Source: Alphaproteobacteria bacterium (GTDB lineage: Bacteria; Pseudomonadota; Alphaproteobacteria; Rhodospirillales; Magnetospirillaceae). From it: DNA of 50,264 nt. The position numbers and the translations under genes are program-made. The notes beneath the pieces were generated by a model. That model was given only the letters and a program-made list of their open reading frames with translations, did no database searches and had not been told where the DNA came from. The stretch lies in assembly GCA_021325215.1 (NCBI GenBank), contig JAJPHO010000116.1, forward strand, positions 1 through 50,264, in the 5' to 3' direction. How positions within the stretch are numbered: the stretch's first letter is position 1; each line of letters opens with the position of its first letter. This document shows, piece after piece, positions 1-7,144 of the stretch.

Positions 1-110
1 ATCAGTTCCTGGCGGACCTCATCGGCCAGCTGGCGCAGCTCCTCCGCGCCCAGCCCGCGCATGTCCGCGGGGCTCTTGATCCGATCCAATAGCGGCTTGT
101 TGCTCATCAT
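1..110 (-). CDS. dxs: 1-deoxy-D-xylulose-5-phosphate synthase, N-terminal fragment
   Basis: Only the first ~36 codons lie in the window; the gene runs off the left edge. They read MSNKPLLDRIKSPADMRG and continue LGAEELRQLADEVRQEL, the characteristic start of DXS (PLLD...P.DLR.L....L.QLA.ELR.EL). DXS is the TPP enzyme that condenses pyruvate and glyceraldehyde 3-phosphate in the first step of the MEP isoprenoid pathway, in the cytoplasm. Two tandem ATG codons (108-110 and 105-107) could start it; the second gives the usual MSNKP. It follows ispA by two bases, giving xseB-ispA-dxs on one strand, an arrangement common in proteobacteria that couples isoprenoid precursor supply to prenyl chain elongation. 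Confidence 0.85.
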   Translation of the reverse strand, partial: MMSNKPLLDRIKSPADMRGLGAEELRQLADEVRQEL

Positions 111-112
111 TC

Positions 113-1000
113 TTATGCTTTCCGTTCGACGACGAACTGTGCCGCCTGGCGGAGCAAATCGGCACGTTCATCGAAAACGTCAAGATGCTTGACCGCCTGG
201 CGCCACAACATATCGGCCTGAGTCTTGGCCCGCTCGAGGCCGAGCAGCGAGACGAAAGTGGCCTTGCCGGCATCGGCATCCTTGCCGACGCCCTTGCCGA
301 CCGTGGCTTCGTCGCCCTCGACATCGAGGATGTCGTCGGCGATCTGGAAGGCCAGGCCGAGATCATGGGCATAGGCCTTCAGCGCCAGGCGCTGCTGCGG
401 AGCGGCCTTGCCCAGCACGCCGCCGGATTCGACGGCGAAGCTGATCAGGCGGCCGGTCTTGAGCTGCTGCATGCGGGTCACCGCCGGCACATCCATCTCG
501 AGCTCGCCGGCCATCAGGTCGAACATCTGGCCGCCGACCATGCCGCGGTCGCCCGAAGCCAGGGCGAGTTCCATCACCAGATCGCTGCGGACCTGCGGAT
601 CGGAATGGGTCTCGACGCCGGCCAGCACTTCGAAAGCCTTGGTCAGCAAAGCGTCGCCCGACAGGATAGCGGTGGCTTCGTCGAACGCCTTGTGGGCGGT
701 GGGACGGCCGCGGCGCAGATCGTCATCGTCCATCGCCGGCAGATCGTCATGCACCAGCGAATAGCAATGCACCATCTCGATGGCGGCGGCGACACGCAAG
801 CTCCCAACCTGGGTGCAGTTGAACAGGCCGGCCGACTGCAGCACCAGGAACGGGCGCAGACGCTTGCCGCCATCCAAGGACGAATAGCGCATCGCCTCTT
901 GCAGGCGGCGCTCGGGCCCGTCGCTCAGCGGCAGCAGGCGGTCCAATTCTTCGTTCATCTGGCGGCCGACGGCCACCAGGCTCTGCTCAAAAGACTCCAC
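113..1000 (-). CDS. ispA: Farnesyl diphosphate synthase (geranyltranstransferase)
   Basis: Polyprenyl synthase of 295 residues, the normal FPP synthase length. The first aspartate-rich motif HDDLPAMDDDDLRRGRP is at residues 84-100 and the second, QIADDILDVEGD, lies at about 220-232; KTGRL sits between them. The enzyme condenses DMAPP/IPP to geranyl and farnesyl diphosphate for quinones, undecaprenol and hopanoids. I choose the GTG at 998-1000 because it is preceded by AGAGGGACACATC and gives the conserved start MESFEQSL; the open frame extends further upstream to 1129 but that part overlaps xseB and is not conserved-looking. It lies between xseB and dxs in one transcript. Confidence 0.93.
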   Translation of the reverse strand: MESFEQSLVAVGRQMNEELDRLLPLSDGPERRLQEAMRYSSLDGGKRLRPFLVLQSAGLFNCTQVGSLRVAAAIEMVHCYSLVHDDLPAMDDDDLRRGRPTAHKAFDEATAILSGDALLTKAFEVLAGVETHSDPQVRSDLVMELALASGDRGMVGGQMFDLMAGELEMDVPAVTRMQQLKTGRLISFAVESGGVLGKAAPQQRLALKAYAHDLGLAFQIADDILDVEGDEATVGKGVGKDADAGKATFVSLLGLERAKTQADMLWRQAVKHLDVFDERADLLRQAAQFVVERKA

Positions 1001-1032
1001 GATGTGTCCCTCTGGCCTTCTATCTATCAATA

Positions 1033-1278
1033 TCAGGAAAAATCGGCCGGCTGGGCGCTGGGCGCACCATCGGGGCCGAGTACGATGCGGTCGACCCGGG
1101 CTTGCGCCTCGGCGAGCTTCGCTTCGCAATGACGTTTCAACAGGCTGCCCCGGCTATAAGCGTCGATCGCCGCATCCAGAGGCCCCTTCCCCTCTTCCAG
1201 CTGGCGCACGATGCGCTCCAGCTCGGCCAATGCTTCCTCGAAGCTGAGGCCGGCGATGTCGGCAGGCAGTTCCGCCAA
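1033..1278 (-). CDS. xseB: Exodeoxyribonuclease VII small subunit
   Basis: 81 residues containing the whole family signature: LSFEEALAELERIVRQLEEG followed by LDAAIDAYSRGSLLKRHCE and LAEAQARVDRI. XseB binds XseA to form exonuclease VII, which degrades single-stranded DNA. The start is TTG (1276-1278) with AGGAA seven bases upstream. First gene of xseB-ispA-dxs, 32 bp before the ispA GTG. The short tail after DRI is variable in the family. Confidence 0.92.
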   Translation of the reverse strand: MAELPADIAGLSFEEALAELERIVRQLEEGKGPLDAAIDAYSRGSLLKRHCEAKLAEAQARVDRIVLGPDGAPSAQPADFS

Positions 1279-1335
1279 GGCGGGTTCCTTTCATGTCTGG
1301 CAGGACGAAATCATCTAATTGATTTATTTAACAAA

Positions 1336-1355
1336 AATGGCCTTTTCAGGCCATT
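1336..1355. terminator. Short hairpin upstream of xseB
   Basis: AATGGCC (1336-1342) and GGCCATT (1349-1355) form a 7-bp stem with a six-base loop. It lies between the histone-deacetylase-like gene and xseB, both read on the minus strand. On the minus strand the stem is followed by TTTTGTTAAATAAATC, so it can act as an intrinsic terminator for the upstream gene. Confidence 0.5.
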
Positions 1356-1418
1356 CCAGGATGAGCTTTCGTCCCAAAGCGCGGCAGTTTAGACAAAGCT
1401 TCCCCCCTATGCAACGCT

Positions 1419-1489
1419 AGTGTCCCGATCCCTAAGTTCGCTCTGTCAGGATCATACAACAGACGAACTTAGGGATCGATCAGGACACT
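1419..1489. repeat. 71-bp near-perfect palindrome (MITE or IS-end remnant)
   Basis: Arms: AGTGTCCC then GATCCCTAAGTTCG on the left (1419-1440), and CGAACTTAGGGATC then GATCAGGACACT on the right (1464-1489). The stem continues inward as TCTGT/ACAGA with one bulged C, leaving a loop of about 12 bases. Differences between the arms are a 4-base insertion in the right arm and the bulge. No T-run follows on either strand, so it does not look like a terminator. It resembles a miniature inverted-repeat element or fused terminal repeats of an insertion sequence; no transposase is present. Confidence 0.6.
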
Positions 1490-1508
1490 CGTTTTATCAA
1501 TCATCTCG

Positions 1509-2435
1509 TTAGTGAGCCATCAGAGCGCGAACATGAGCGGCGGCCGACTCGGCCAGCGCGTCGAGGTCGTAGCCGCCTTCCAAGGTCGAGACGACCCGCC
1601 CGCCGCAGACCTGTTGCGCCACCTGGCAGATCATCTGGGTTCCCCAGCCGAAATCCTCGGCGGTCAGCCGCATGCCGGCCAGCGGATCGGCCTCATGCGC
1701 GTCGAAGCCGGCCGAGATCAGGATCAGCTCCGGCTCGAAGGAGGTCAGCGCCGGCAGCAGGCTGCCGCTCATGGCGGCGCGCCAGGCTTCGCTGCCGGTT
1801 CCCGCCGGCAAAGGCACATTGACGATATTGTTGGCGATGCCGTGTTCGGCGGCGGCCCCGGTGCCGGGATAGATGCCCGATTGATGGGTCGAGGCGAAGA
1901 ACATGTCGGGGTCGTTCTCGAAGACGTCCTGGGTGCCATTGCCGTGATGCACGTCGAAATCGACCACGGCGATCTTCCGCACCTGATGCACCTGGCGCGC
2001 ATGCAGGGCACCGATGGCGATATTGTTGAACAGGCAGAAACCCATGGCGCCGGTGCGTTCGGCGTGATGACCCGGCGGGCGCACGGCGCAGAAGGCGTTG
2101 CCGGCGCGCCTGGCCATCACCAGATCGACGGCCGCCACCACGGCGCCGGCGGCACGGCGTGCCGCTTCCCAGGAACCGGGGCTGACGATGGTGTCGGGAT
2201 CGATGGCGGCGAGGCCGCTTTCAGGCACACGCTGGCGCACCCCGTCGACATGGCGGACGGTATGGGCCAGCAGCAGCTGGGATTCCTCGGCCAGAGGAGC
2301 GCTTTCGCGCTGCAGGCCCTTGAATTCTTCGGTTTCGAGCGCGGCAAGCACCGCGCGCAGACGGTCGGGGCGCTCGGGATGGCCGGGCCCGGTGTCGTGT
2401 TCGAGGCAGGCGGGGTGAGTGTACAGAACCGTCAT
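1509..2435 (-). CDS. Histone deacetylase family amidohydrolase (AcuC/acetylpolyamine type)
   Basis: 308-residue zinc amidohydrolase of the arginase/deacetylase superfamily. Motifs in order: GPGHPERPDRL near the N-terminus, the RPPGHHAER active-site loop, VDFDVHHGNGTQD with zinc-ligand Asp/His, ASTHQSGIYPGTG, ISAGFDAHEADPL with the second zinc Asp, and the C-terminal STLEGGYDL. Bacterial members remove acetyl groups from lysine side chains, polyamines or small molecules; the substrate cannot be told from sequence. The start is the ATG at 2433-2435, with GGGGTG seven bases upstream; a GTG two codons earlier is possible. It follows the DUF2076 gene by 21 bp on the same strand. Confidence 0.9.
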   Translation of the reverse strand: MTVLYTHPACLEHDTGPGHPERPDRLRAVLAALETEEFKGLQRESAPLAEESQLLLAHTVRHVDGVRQRVPESGLAAIDPDTIVSPGSWEAARRAAGAVVAAVDLVMARRAGNAFCAVRPPGHHAERTGAMGFCLFNNIAIGALHARQVHQVRKIAVVDFDVHHGNGTQDVFENDPDMFFASTHQSGIYPGTGAAAEHGIANNIVNVPLPAGTGSEAWRAAMSGSLLPALTSFEPELILISAGFDAHEADPLAGMRLTAEDFGWGTQMICQVAQQVCGGRVVSTLEGGYDLDALAESAAAHVRALMAH

Positions 2436-2456
2436 ATGCACTCACCCCTTTCCTGC

Positions 2457-3194
2457 TCAGACGTCGGAGCCGTCGTCGTAGCTGCCGCCATCATCATAAC
2501 TGCCGGAATCGTCCTGATAAGAGGCATCCTGATAGGACGCGTCCTGACTTCCGGCATCGCGATCATGGCCGCCGCGATTGTCGTCATAATAATTGTTGAC
2601 GGTGGTGCGTTCCTCGATGATTTCGGGACTACCGGAGAATCCGCCGCCCCCAAAACCGCCGCCATAACCGCCATGATGGCCGAACATGCTGGACAGGCCC
2701 TCGGCGATCAGCTCGCCGCCGGCCACGCCCACCCCGATGGTGGCGGCGTTACGCAGGAAGCTGCTGCCGCCGCCGGCCGGCTGCGCCCACGGACTGGCCG
2801 CGGCCGGGGGCCAGGGCGATGGCTGGGCATAGACGGGCTGCGGGGCGTAAACCGGCTGAGGCTGAGGCTGCGGCGCGGGGCCCGAGCGCGGCACCGAGGA
2901 ATTTCCCCACGGGCTGGAGCCTCCGAGGAAGCCACCGCCGGAACCGCTGCCGGCATTGCTCCCTTGGCCGGCGCGCGCCTCGTCGAGCTGGCGCTGCAGG
3001 GCGTCGATCTTCTGCTGGGCCTGGTTGAGGCCGGCCTCCAGCACGATCACCGCCTGGGTCAGACCATAGGCCGCGTCGGGCTGACGGCGCAGCTGCTCCT
3101 GGATGAAGCTCGCGGCCTCGGCGTCCTTGCCGCCGCCGGCCTGGGCCAGGCGATCATACACCGCCTGGATGAGATCTTTTTCCTGAGGCGTCAT
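2457..3194 (-). CDS. DUF2076 domain-containing protein
   Basis: 245 residues. The N-terminal third is the DUF2076 signature: MTPQEKDLIQAVYDRLAQAG, then AASFIQEQLRRQPDAAY and YGLTQAVIVLEAGL, followed by a short coiled coil. The middle is low-complexity, rich in Pro, Gln, Ala and Tyr; then comes a Gly/Phe-rich segment and an acidic tail of SYQDA/SYDDG repeats. There is no signal peptide. The function of the family is unknown; some members are labelled periplasmic ligand-binding sensors without experimental support. It lies just upstream of the deacetylase-like gene and may be co-transcribed with it. Confidence 0.8.
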   Translation of the reverse strand: MTPQEKDLIQAVYDRLAQAGGGKDAEAASFIQEQLRRQPDAAYGLTQAVIVLEAGLNQAQQKIDALQRQLDEARAGQGSNAGSGSGGGFLGGSSPWGNSSVPRSGPAPQPQPQPVYAPQPVYAQPSPWPPAAASPWAQPAGGGSSFLRNAATIGVGVAGGELIAEGLSSMFGHHGGYGGGFGGGGFSGSPEIIEERTTVNNYYDDNRGGHDRDAGSQDASYQDASYQDDSGSYDDGGSYDDGSDV

Positions 3195-3285
3195 TTGACT
3201 GAATCTCCATAGGGCTCACCGCCCGATGGAGAAGATGTAACCGGCGACGATGGCAATTCAAGGGCGCGGACGGGCCCGACGAGAC

Positions 3286-3861
3286 CTATCCGTTGATGAA
3301 ATCTTTGAGACGGGAAAAATTCCGCCCCAGCAGGTCCAGGGGCTTGCGCTGCTCCTGGCTGTTCGCCCGCGATGAGGAGGGAGTGCCGGGCCCATTATTG
3401 CCTGGTCCGTTATTGATCGTGACGGTGCCGCCATTGATTTGGACATGCAGTCCGTTCTGCGCCATGCCGCGATCGACCTTGCGCCAGGCGCCATGCTCCT
3501 CTTTCCTGCCCTGCTTGGCGATCGCCGTCAGCCGGGCCAGCTTGGCCAGATCCTCGGACGACATCTTCGACAGCCAATCGGTGACCGCCTTTTCGTCGAA
3601 GGTGGTCGGCGGCGGCCCCATCATGCCGGTGGCGGCCTGTTCGGCCCGGGTGGAGCGCTTGCGCGCCTGGGCCGGAGAATCCTGGGTTTGCCCGCCTGGC
3701 GCCGCGGTCTCCGCCGGCTTGCCGGAAAAGCGTTTGACGGCGCTCCGCATCTTCGCGCCATCCTGCGCCGCCTGCTCGGGATCGCCCAGCCAGCGGTCCG
3801 CAACGCCCTTGGCCCCATCCTCCACCAATTTGCGCTGCCGCGCCGACGGCGTCCTAGCCAA
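3286..3861 (-). CDS. Hypothetical protein, basic N-terminus
   Basis: 191 residues, not recognised. The N-terminal half is rich in Arg, Lys, Ala and Gln (ARTPSARQRKLVEDGAKG); the middle contains a helical stretch TDWLSKMSSEDLAKLARL; then follow a polar motif VQINGGTVTINNGPGNNGPG and a Ser/Gln-rich tail. No signal peptide or membrane segment. The frame opens with TTG at 3859-3861, preceded by AAGGGGAT; no ATG offers a better start. The gene is divergent from the 3937 gene, and a palindrome at 3885-3899 lies in the shared 75-bp promoter region. Alternative: part of the accessory type IV region. Confidence 0.6.
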   Translation of the reverse strand: MARTPSARQRKLVEDGAKGVADRWLGDPEQAAQDGAKMRSAVKRFSGKPAETAAPGGQTQDSPAQARKRSTRAEQAATGMMGPPPTTFDEKAVTDWLSKMSSEDLAKLARLTAIAKQGRKEEHGAWRKVDRGMAQNGLHVQINGGTVTINNGPGNNGPGTPSSSRANSQEQRKPLDLLGRNFSRLKDFING

Positions 3862-3884
3862 ACCTAATCCCCTTCACCCTTCAG

Positions 3885-3908
3885 TTTCCATTTTGGATAC
3901 AGTACAAT
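3885..3908 (+). promoter_or_regulatory. Putative operator plus -10 box in the divergent promoter
   Basis: TTTCCA (3885-3890), spacer TTT, TGGATA (3894-3899), followed by TACAAT (3903-3908), a near-consensus -10. The -35 region is weak. The palindrome closely matches the one in the promoter of the VirB10-like gene at 8640-8656 and sits in the same place, just upstream of the -10. Confidence 0.4.
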
Positions 3909-3936
3909 AGCCAAGCCACACTCGCGAAGGACAAAG

Positions 3937-4281
3937 ATGACCCACGCCTCCTCTCCCGCCTCCTCCCCTATGGCTCTGCTGCGCAGCATGATGCAATCCG
4001 TCGACAGCGGCATCGAAGACGCCATCGACGCTCACGGATTTTCCCTTTCGGCGTTGACCGCCAACGAGGCGGGAGCGGTCCTGCATTTCACCACCGGCGA
4101 TGCCTGGCACCTCACCCTCAATCTGCCGCCCGACGGGCGCTCGCGCGTGGCGCTGCGCCGGGGCGACGCCGCCGCGCCTGATGTCGCCCTGACCGTGGCC
4201 GTCGCGGACGGCGCCTGCCGGGACCTGCCGTCCGCCCTGGGCGTCGCCATGGATCTATTCACCGCCATCGACCAGCCCTGA
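3937..4281 (+). CDS. Hypothetical protein, 114 residues
   Basis: Small acidic protein, not recognised. AAGGA lies six bases before the ATG and a near-consensus -10 (TACAAT) lies about 30 bp upstream, so it is probably expressed. The sequence has a Ser/Ala-rich start, a helical segment (ALLRSMMQSVDSGIEDAID) and a C-terminal part with alternating strands (AVLHFTTGDAWHLTLNL; DVALTVAV). No signal peptide or transmembrane helix. Its last 27 bp overlap the 3' end of the convergent VirD4-like gene. Confidence 0.6.
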   Translation: MTHASSPASSPMALLRSMMQSVDSGIEDAIDAHGFSLSALTANEAGAVLHFTTGDAWHLTLNLPPDGRSRVALRRGDAAAPDVALTVAVADGACRDLPSALGVAMDLFTAIDQP

Positions 4282-6159
4282 CGGAGCCGGACGCGGCCCG
4301 GCGCCGGTGCGCGGATCGAAGGCGCGCCGGCGCAGGGAGGAATCCGCGAAATAGGCCGGACTCTTCAGCTTGACCGGACGGTTCGCGAAGGATTGAAAAA
4401 TCAGGATCTGGGTGCCGCTTTGCATCGACATCAGGTCAGCCGGCTGGATCAGCGGCACGCCGGCCAGGCTGCGGGTAATGTTGGTGGCGAACGGATTGGC
4501 CTGCTTGGAAAAGCCATAGGTGCGGCTTTTCGATTCGCCTTCATGGGTGAATTGCCCGACCATCTCGGAAAAGCGCTTGGCCACCTGCTCGTTATTGAGC
4601 GGCAGAACGATCTTCGCCGCGGTGGTCGACAGCAGGGTTTCGAGACCGGTCTTGCCATATTTGTCTTCGATCTGCGCGAAATCCTGCCCGATCAAAAGGT
4701 AGGAGACTTTCTGCCCGCGCCCGACCGCCGGCCCGTCGATCAGCGCCTGCAGCTTCGGCATCTGCGGAAATTCGTCGAGCACGAAGAGCGTCGGGAACGG
4801 CCCGAGATCGCCGCCCGGCGGATGAGCGATAAGCCAGGCCGAGAGCGCCTCGACGAACAGCCCGGTCACCACCCCGAGCGCCCTGGAATCCTGCTGGGTC
4901 ACACAGAGATAGACCGTCACGGGCCGTATCTTGCCGGTCTTGGCATCGCGCATGCCGCGCAGATCGGCGAAAGAAAAGTCGGAGGTGGTGGTGCGCTGGC
5001 GCACGGCCTCGTTCTTGAACACCGACAATCCCGCATCCATGGTCGACAGGACCGAACCGCGTTCGCGGTCGGGCGTGCTGGCCAGCTGGGTCAATTCCAG
5101 CACGGCGCGGTGCGCGTAATGACCGGCGCGCGCCTCGGTCACCGCCGCCATCAGCATGTCGCGGACCGGATCGGCGCCGAACGCGGCATTTGGGTCGGTG
5201 CGCTTCAGCGCCTCGATCGCCTCTCCGGCTGCCAAGGTCGCTTCGGTCAGCCAATCGAGCAGCATGGGAAAGCAGGGCTCCGCCCCCTGCCACGATGCCG
5301 GCAATCCCCGCGCATCCCCCGCCTCGGCCTTGCAGACGATATAATGGGTCAGCCCGGCTAGGGCAGCCCGCCCCTTGCGGCTCCAATGCGGATCGGCGCC
5401 GCCTTGCGGATCGGCGACCAGAATCGTGCAGAGCCGATCGATATAGAGGTCGCGCTCCGGCCCTGGCGGCGGCAGGGCTTTCGGCGAGAGCGGATTCCAG
5501 CGCGGATGGAGCAGCCCCTGTGCCGGATCGTCGATGGCCGCCCAATCGAGCTTGAAGACCGGTCCCAGCCGGGCGCGATAGCCCGAGGTGATGCGATGCA
5601 ATTCCGGCTTCACATCGTTGACCACCATCGAAACGCCATCGCCATCGAGGATGGTCGGCACCACCACCGACACCGTCTTGCCGGTACCGGGCGGCGCGAT
5701 GCACAGGACCGACAAGGTCTCGGGCAGCTTGAGCCGGCGGTGCCGCCAGCGCCCCAACACCACGACGAATCCGCCGAGCAGCTTCATGCGCCGCACATCC
5801 TTGGCGTCGGCCCAGCGCGCCGATCCATGGATGGAATTGATCCGCTGGTGCGGATTGAGCCATGCGGCCGCGGCCAGGAAAACCAGGGCGAGCGCCGGCG
5901 GCAACAACAGCGAGGCCGGCAATTGGCCGCGTGCGAAGGCGCCCGACACCCAGCCGCGATAGGCGTCGAGCCAATAAGCCGGATGGTTCGGCAGGCTGGT
6001 GAAATAGCGGCGCACCCAATCAAGGGTGCCCCTGCTTACCCCATGATCGGACAGATAGGCGGCGGGAATCGCCAGGGGCAACGCCGCCAGCAGCAGCGCC
6101 ATCGACAGCAAGGCGGCGCCGACCTGCCAACGCCGATGACGCGCGGACGCCTCACGCAT
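4255..6159 (-). CDS. Type IV secretion coupling ATPase, VirD4/TraG family
   Basis: 634 residues from the ATG at 6157-6159, which overlaps the end of the VirB11-like gene by 8 bp. Two N-terminal membrane helices (about 13-34 and 83-100) are followed by INSIHGSARWAD, typical of TraG/VirD4. Walker A APPGTGKT is at 155-162. Walker B LFVLDEFPQM and the motif LLIGQDFAQIEDKYG follow in the C-terminal half. Coupling proteins bring DNA or protein substrates to the type IV channel at the inner membrane. The frame is open a further 42 codons upstream but that part lies inside the preceding gene. Last gene of a virB10-virB11-virD4 set; a relaxase or cargo gene is not visible nearby. Confidence 0.9.
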   Translation of the reverse strand: MREASARHRRWQVGAALLSMALLLAALPLAIPAAYLSDHGVSRGTLDWVRRYFTSLPNHPAYWLDAYRGWVSGAFARGQLPASLLLPPALALVFLAAAAWLNPHQRINSIHGSARWADAKDVRRMKLLGGFVVVLGRWRHRRLKLPETLSVLCIAPPGTGKTVSVVVPTILDGDGVSMVVNDVKPELHRITSGYRARLGPVFKLDWAAIDDPAQGLLHPRWNPLSPKALPPPGPERDLYIDRLCTILVADPQGGADPHWSRKGRAALAGLTHYIVCKAEAGDARGLPASWQGAEPCFPMLLDWLTEATLAAGEAIEALKRTDPNAAFGADPVRDMLMAAVTEARAGHYAHRAVLELTQLASTPDRERGSVLSTMDAGLSVFKNEAVRQRTTTSDFSFADLRGMRDAKTGKIRPVTVYLCVTQQDSRALGVVTGLFVEALSAWLIAHPPGGDLGPFPTLFVLDEFPQMPKLQALIDGPAVGRGQKVSYLLIGQDFAQIEDKYGKTGLETLLSTTAAKIVLPLNNEQVAKRFSEMVGQFTHEGESKSRTYGFSKQANPFATNITRSLAGVPLIQPADLMSMQSGTQILIFQSFANRPVKLKSPAYFADSSLRRRAFDPRTGAGPRPAPSGLVDGGE

Positions 6160-7144
6160 CTTCCAGGGCCTTGGCGGCAAGAGACGGAATGTCGATGGCC
6201 GTGACCAGGCGCTGCCCGCCATGCCGGTCGATCTGTACGATGCGCCCAAAGGAGGAGCCGATGATCTCGATCGCCGCCTCCGCATCGATGCCGGGATTGG
6301 CCTGGGCCAGGTTCTGATAGAAGGCGCGCAGAGCCGAGTCCGGGCTGTGGGCGTGGATGGTGGCCATGAAATTGGTGTGGCCGGTTGTCATCAGACGGAA
6401 CACCGCCGGCGCATTGCCGATGCCGATCTCGCCGCAGATGATCACGTCGGGGGTCAGGCGCACCGCCGCGTCGACCACCGCCATGAAATCGACGCCGTGC
6501 GCCGCCTCGGTGCGCGATACCACCAGATGGATGCGGTTGGCATGCGGCAGGACGACCTCCCGGGTGTCCTCCACGGTGAGGATGCGGCTGTCCTCCGGAA
6601 GATGGGTCACCATCGCATTGAGGAAAGAAGTCTTGCCGGTCGAGGTCGCGCCGGAAATGAGGATCGCCTCGCGGTGGCGAACCGCGGCCAGCAGATCCTC
6701 GAGCGGGGACTCGTCATAGCGTTGCTGGCCGTGGCGGATCGGTTCGGCCGGCAGGGGCGTCTTCTCGAGCAGGCCATAGCGGTCGAAAGTGATGCGGCGC
6801 GAGGCGTCATAAACGCGCACGGTGATCGCCAGGCCGCGCACATCGCCCATGCCATAGCGCACCGTGCTGCCGACCACGGCGGTGAAGCGGTGTCCCTCGG
6901 GCAGTGAGGTATAAAGGATCGGCTTCTTCGCCGGATGGAAGACCTGCCCGCTGACATTGGCCAATTGGCGGCACAGGGTCAGCAGATAGGCCTCGGTCAG
7001 GCGCTCATCGGCCTCCGCCGTCCAGGCGCCGCCATTGGGCTTGATCCATACCTCGCCCGGCCGGTTGAGGGCGACCTCCTCGATGCCGGGCCGGTTGTAA
7101 TGCGAAGCGAGCACGCCCAGCGTATCGGCGAGCAACGGATTCAT
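6152..7144 (-). CDS. Type IV secretion ATPase, VirB11/TrbB family
   Basis: 330 residues. N-terminal domain with NRPGEVWI, then the RecA-like ATPase: Walker A GATSTGKTS at 165-173, the Asp box ILTVEDTREV, Walker B VIICGEIGIGNA, and the His box TTGHTNFMATIHA with an SA-like NSPDSALR-type continuation. VirB11 proteins are hexameric traffic ATPases at the cytoplasmic face of the channel. The Walker A to His box series is complete, so the ATPase is probably active. ATGA overlap (7141-7144) with the preceding VirB10-like gene and an 8-bp overlap with the following coupling-protein gene show translational coupling. Type II secretion GspE was considered; gene context and length favour VirB11. Confidence 0.92.
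   Translation of the reverse strand: MNPLLADTLGVLASHYNRPGIEEVALNRPGEVWIKPNGGAWTAEADERLTEAYLLTLCRQLANVSGQVFHPAKKPILYTSLPEGHRFTAVVGSTVRYGMGDVRGLAITVRVYDASRRITFDRYGLLEKTPLPAEPIRHGQQRYDESPLEDLLAAVRHREAILISGATSTGKTSFLNAMVTHLPEDSRILTVEDTREVVLPHANRIHLVVSRTEAAHGVDFMAVVDAAVRLTPDVIICGEIGIGNAPAVFRLMTTGHTNFMATIHAHSPDSALRAFYQNLAQANPGIDAEAAIEIIGSSFGRIVQIDRHGGQRLVTAIDIPSLAAKALEDA

Noticed and set aside
1512-3212. 566-codon plus-strand frame across the deacetylase and DUF2076 genes
   Set aside because: It spans two clearly recognised minus-strand genes and their spacer; composition-driven shadow.
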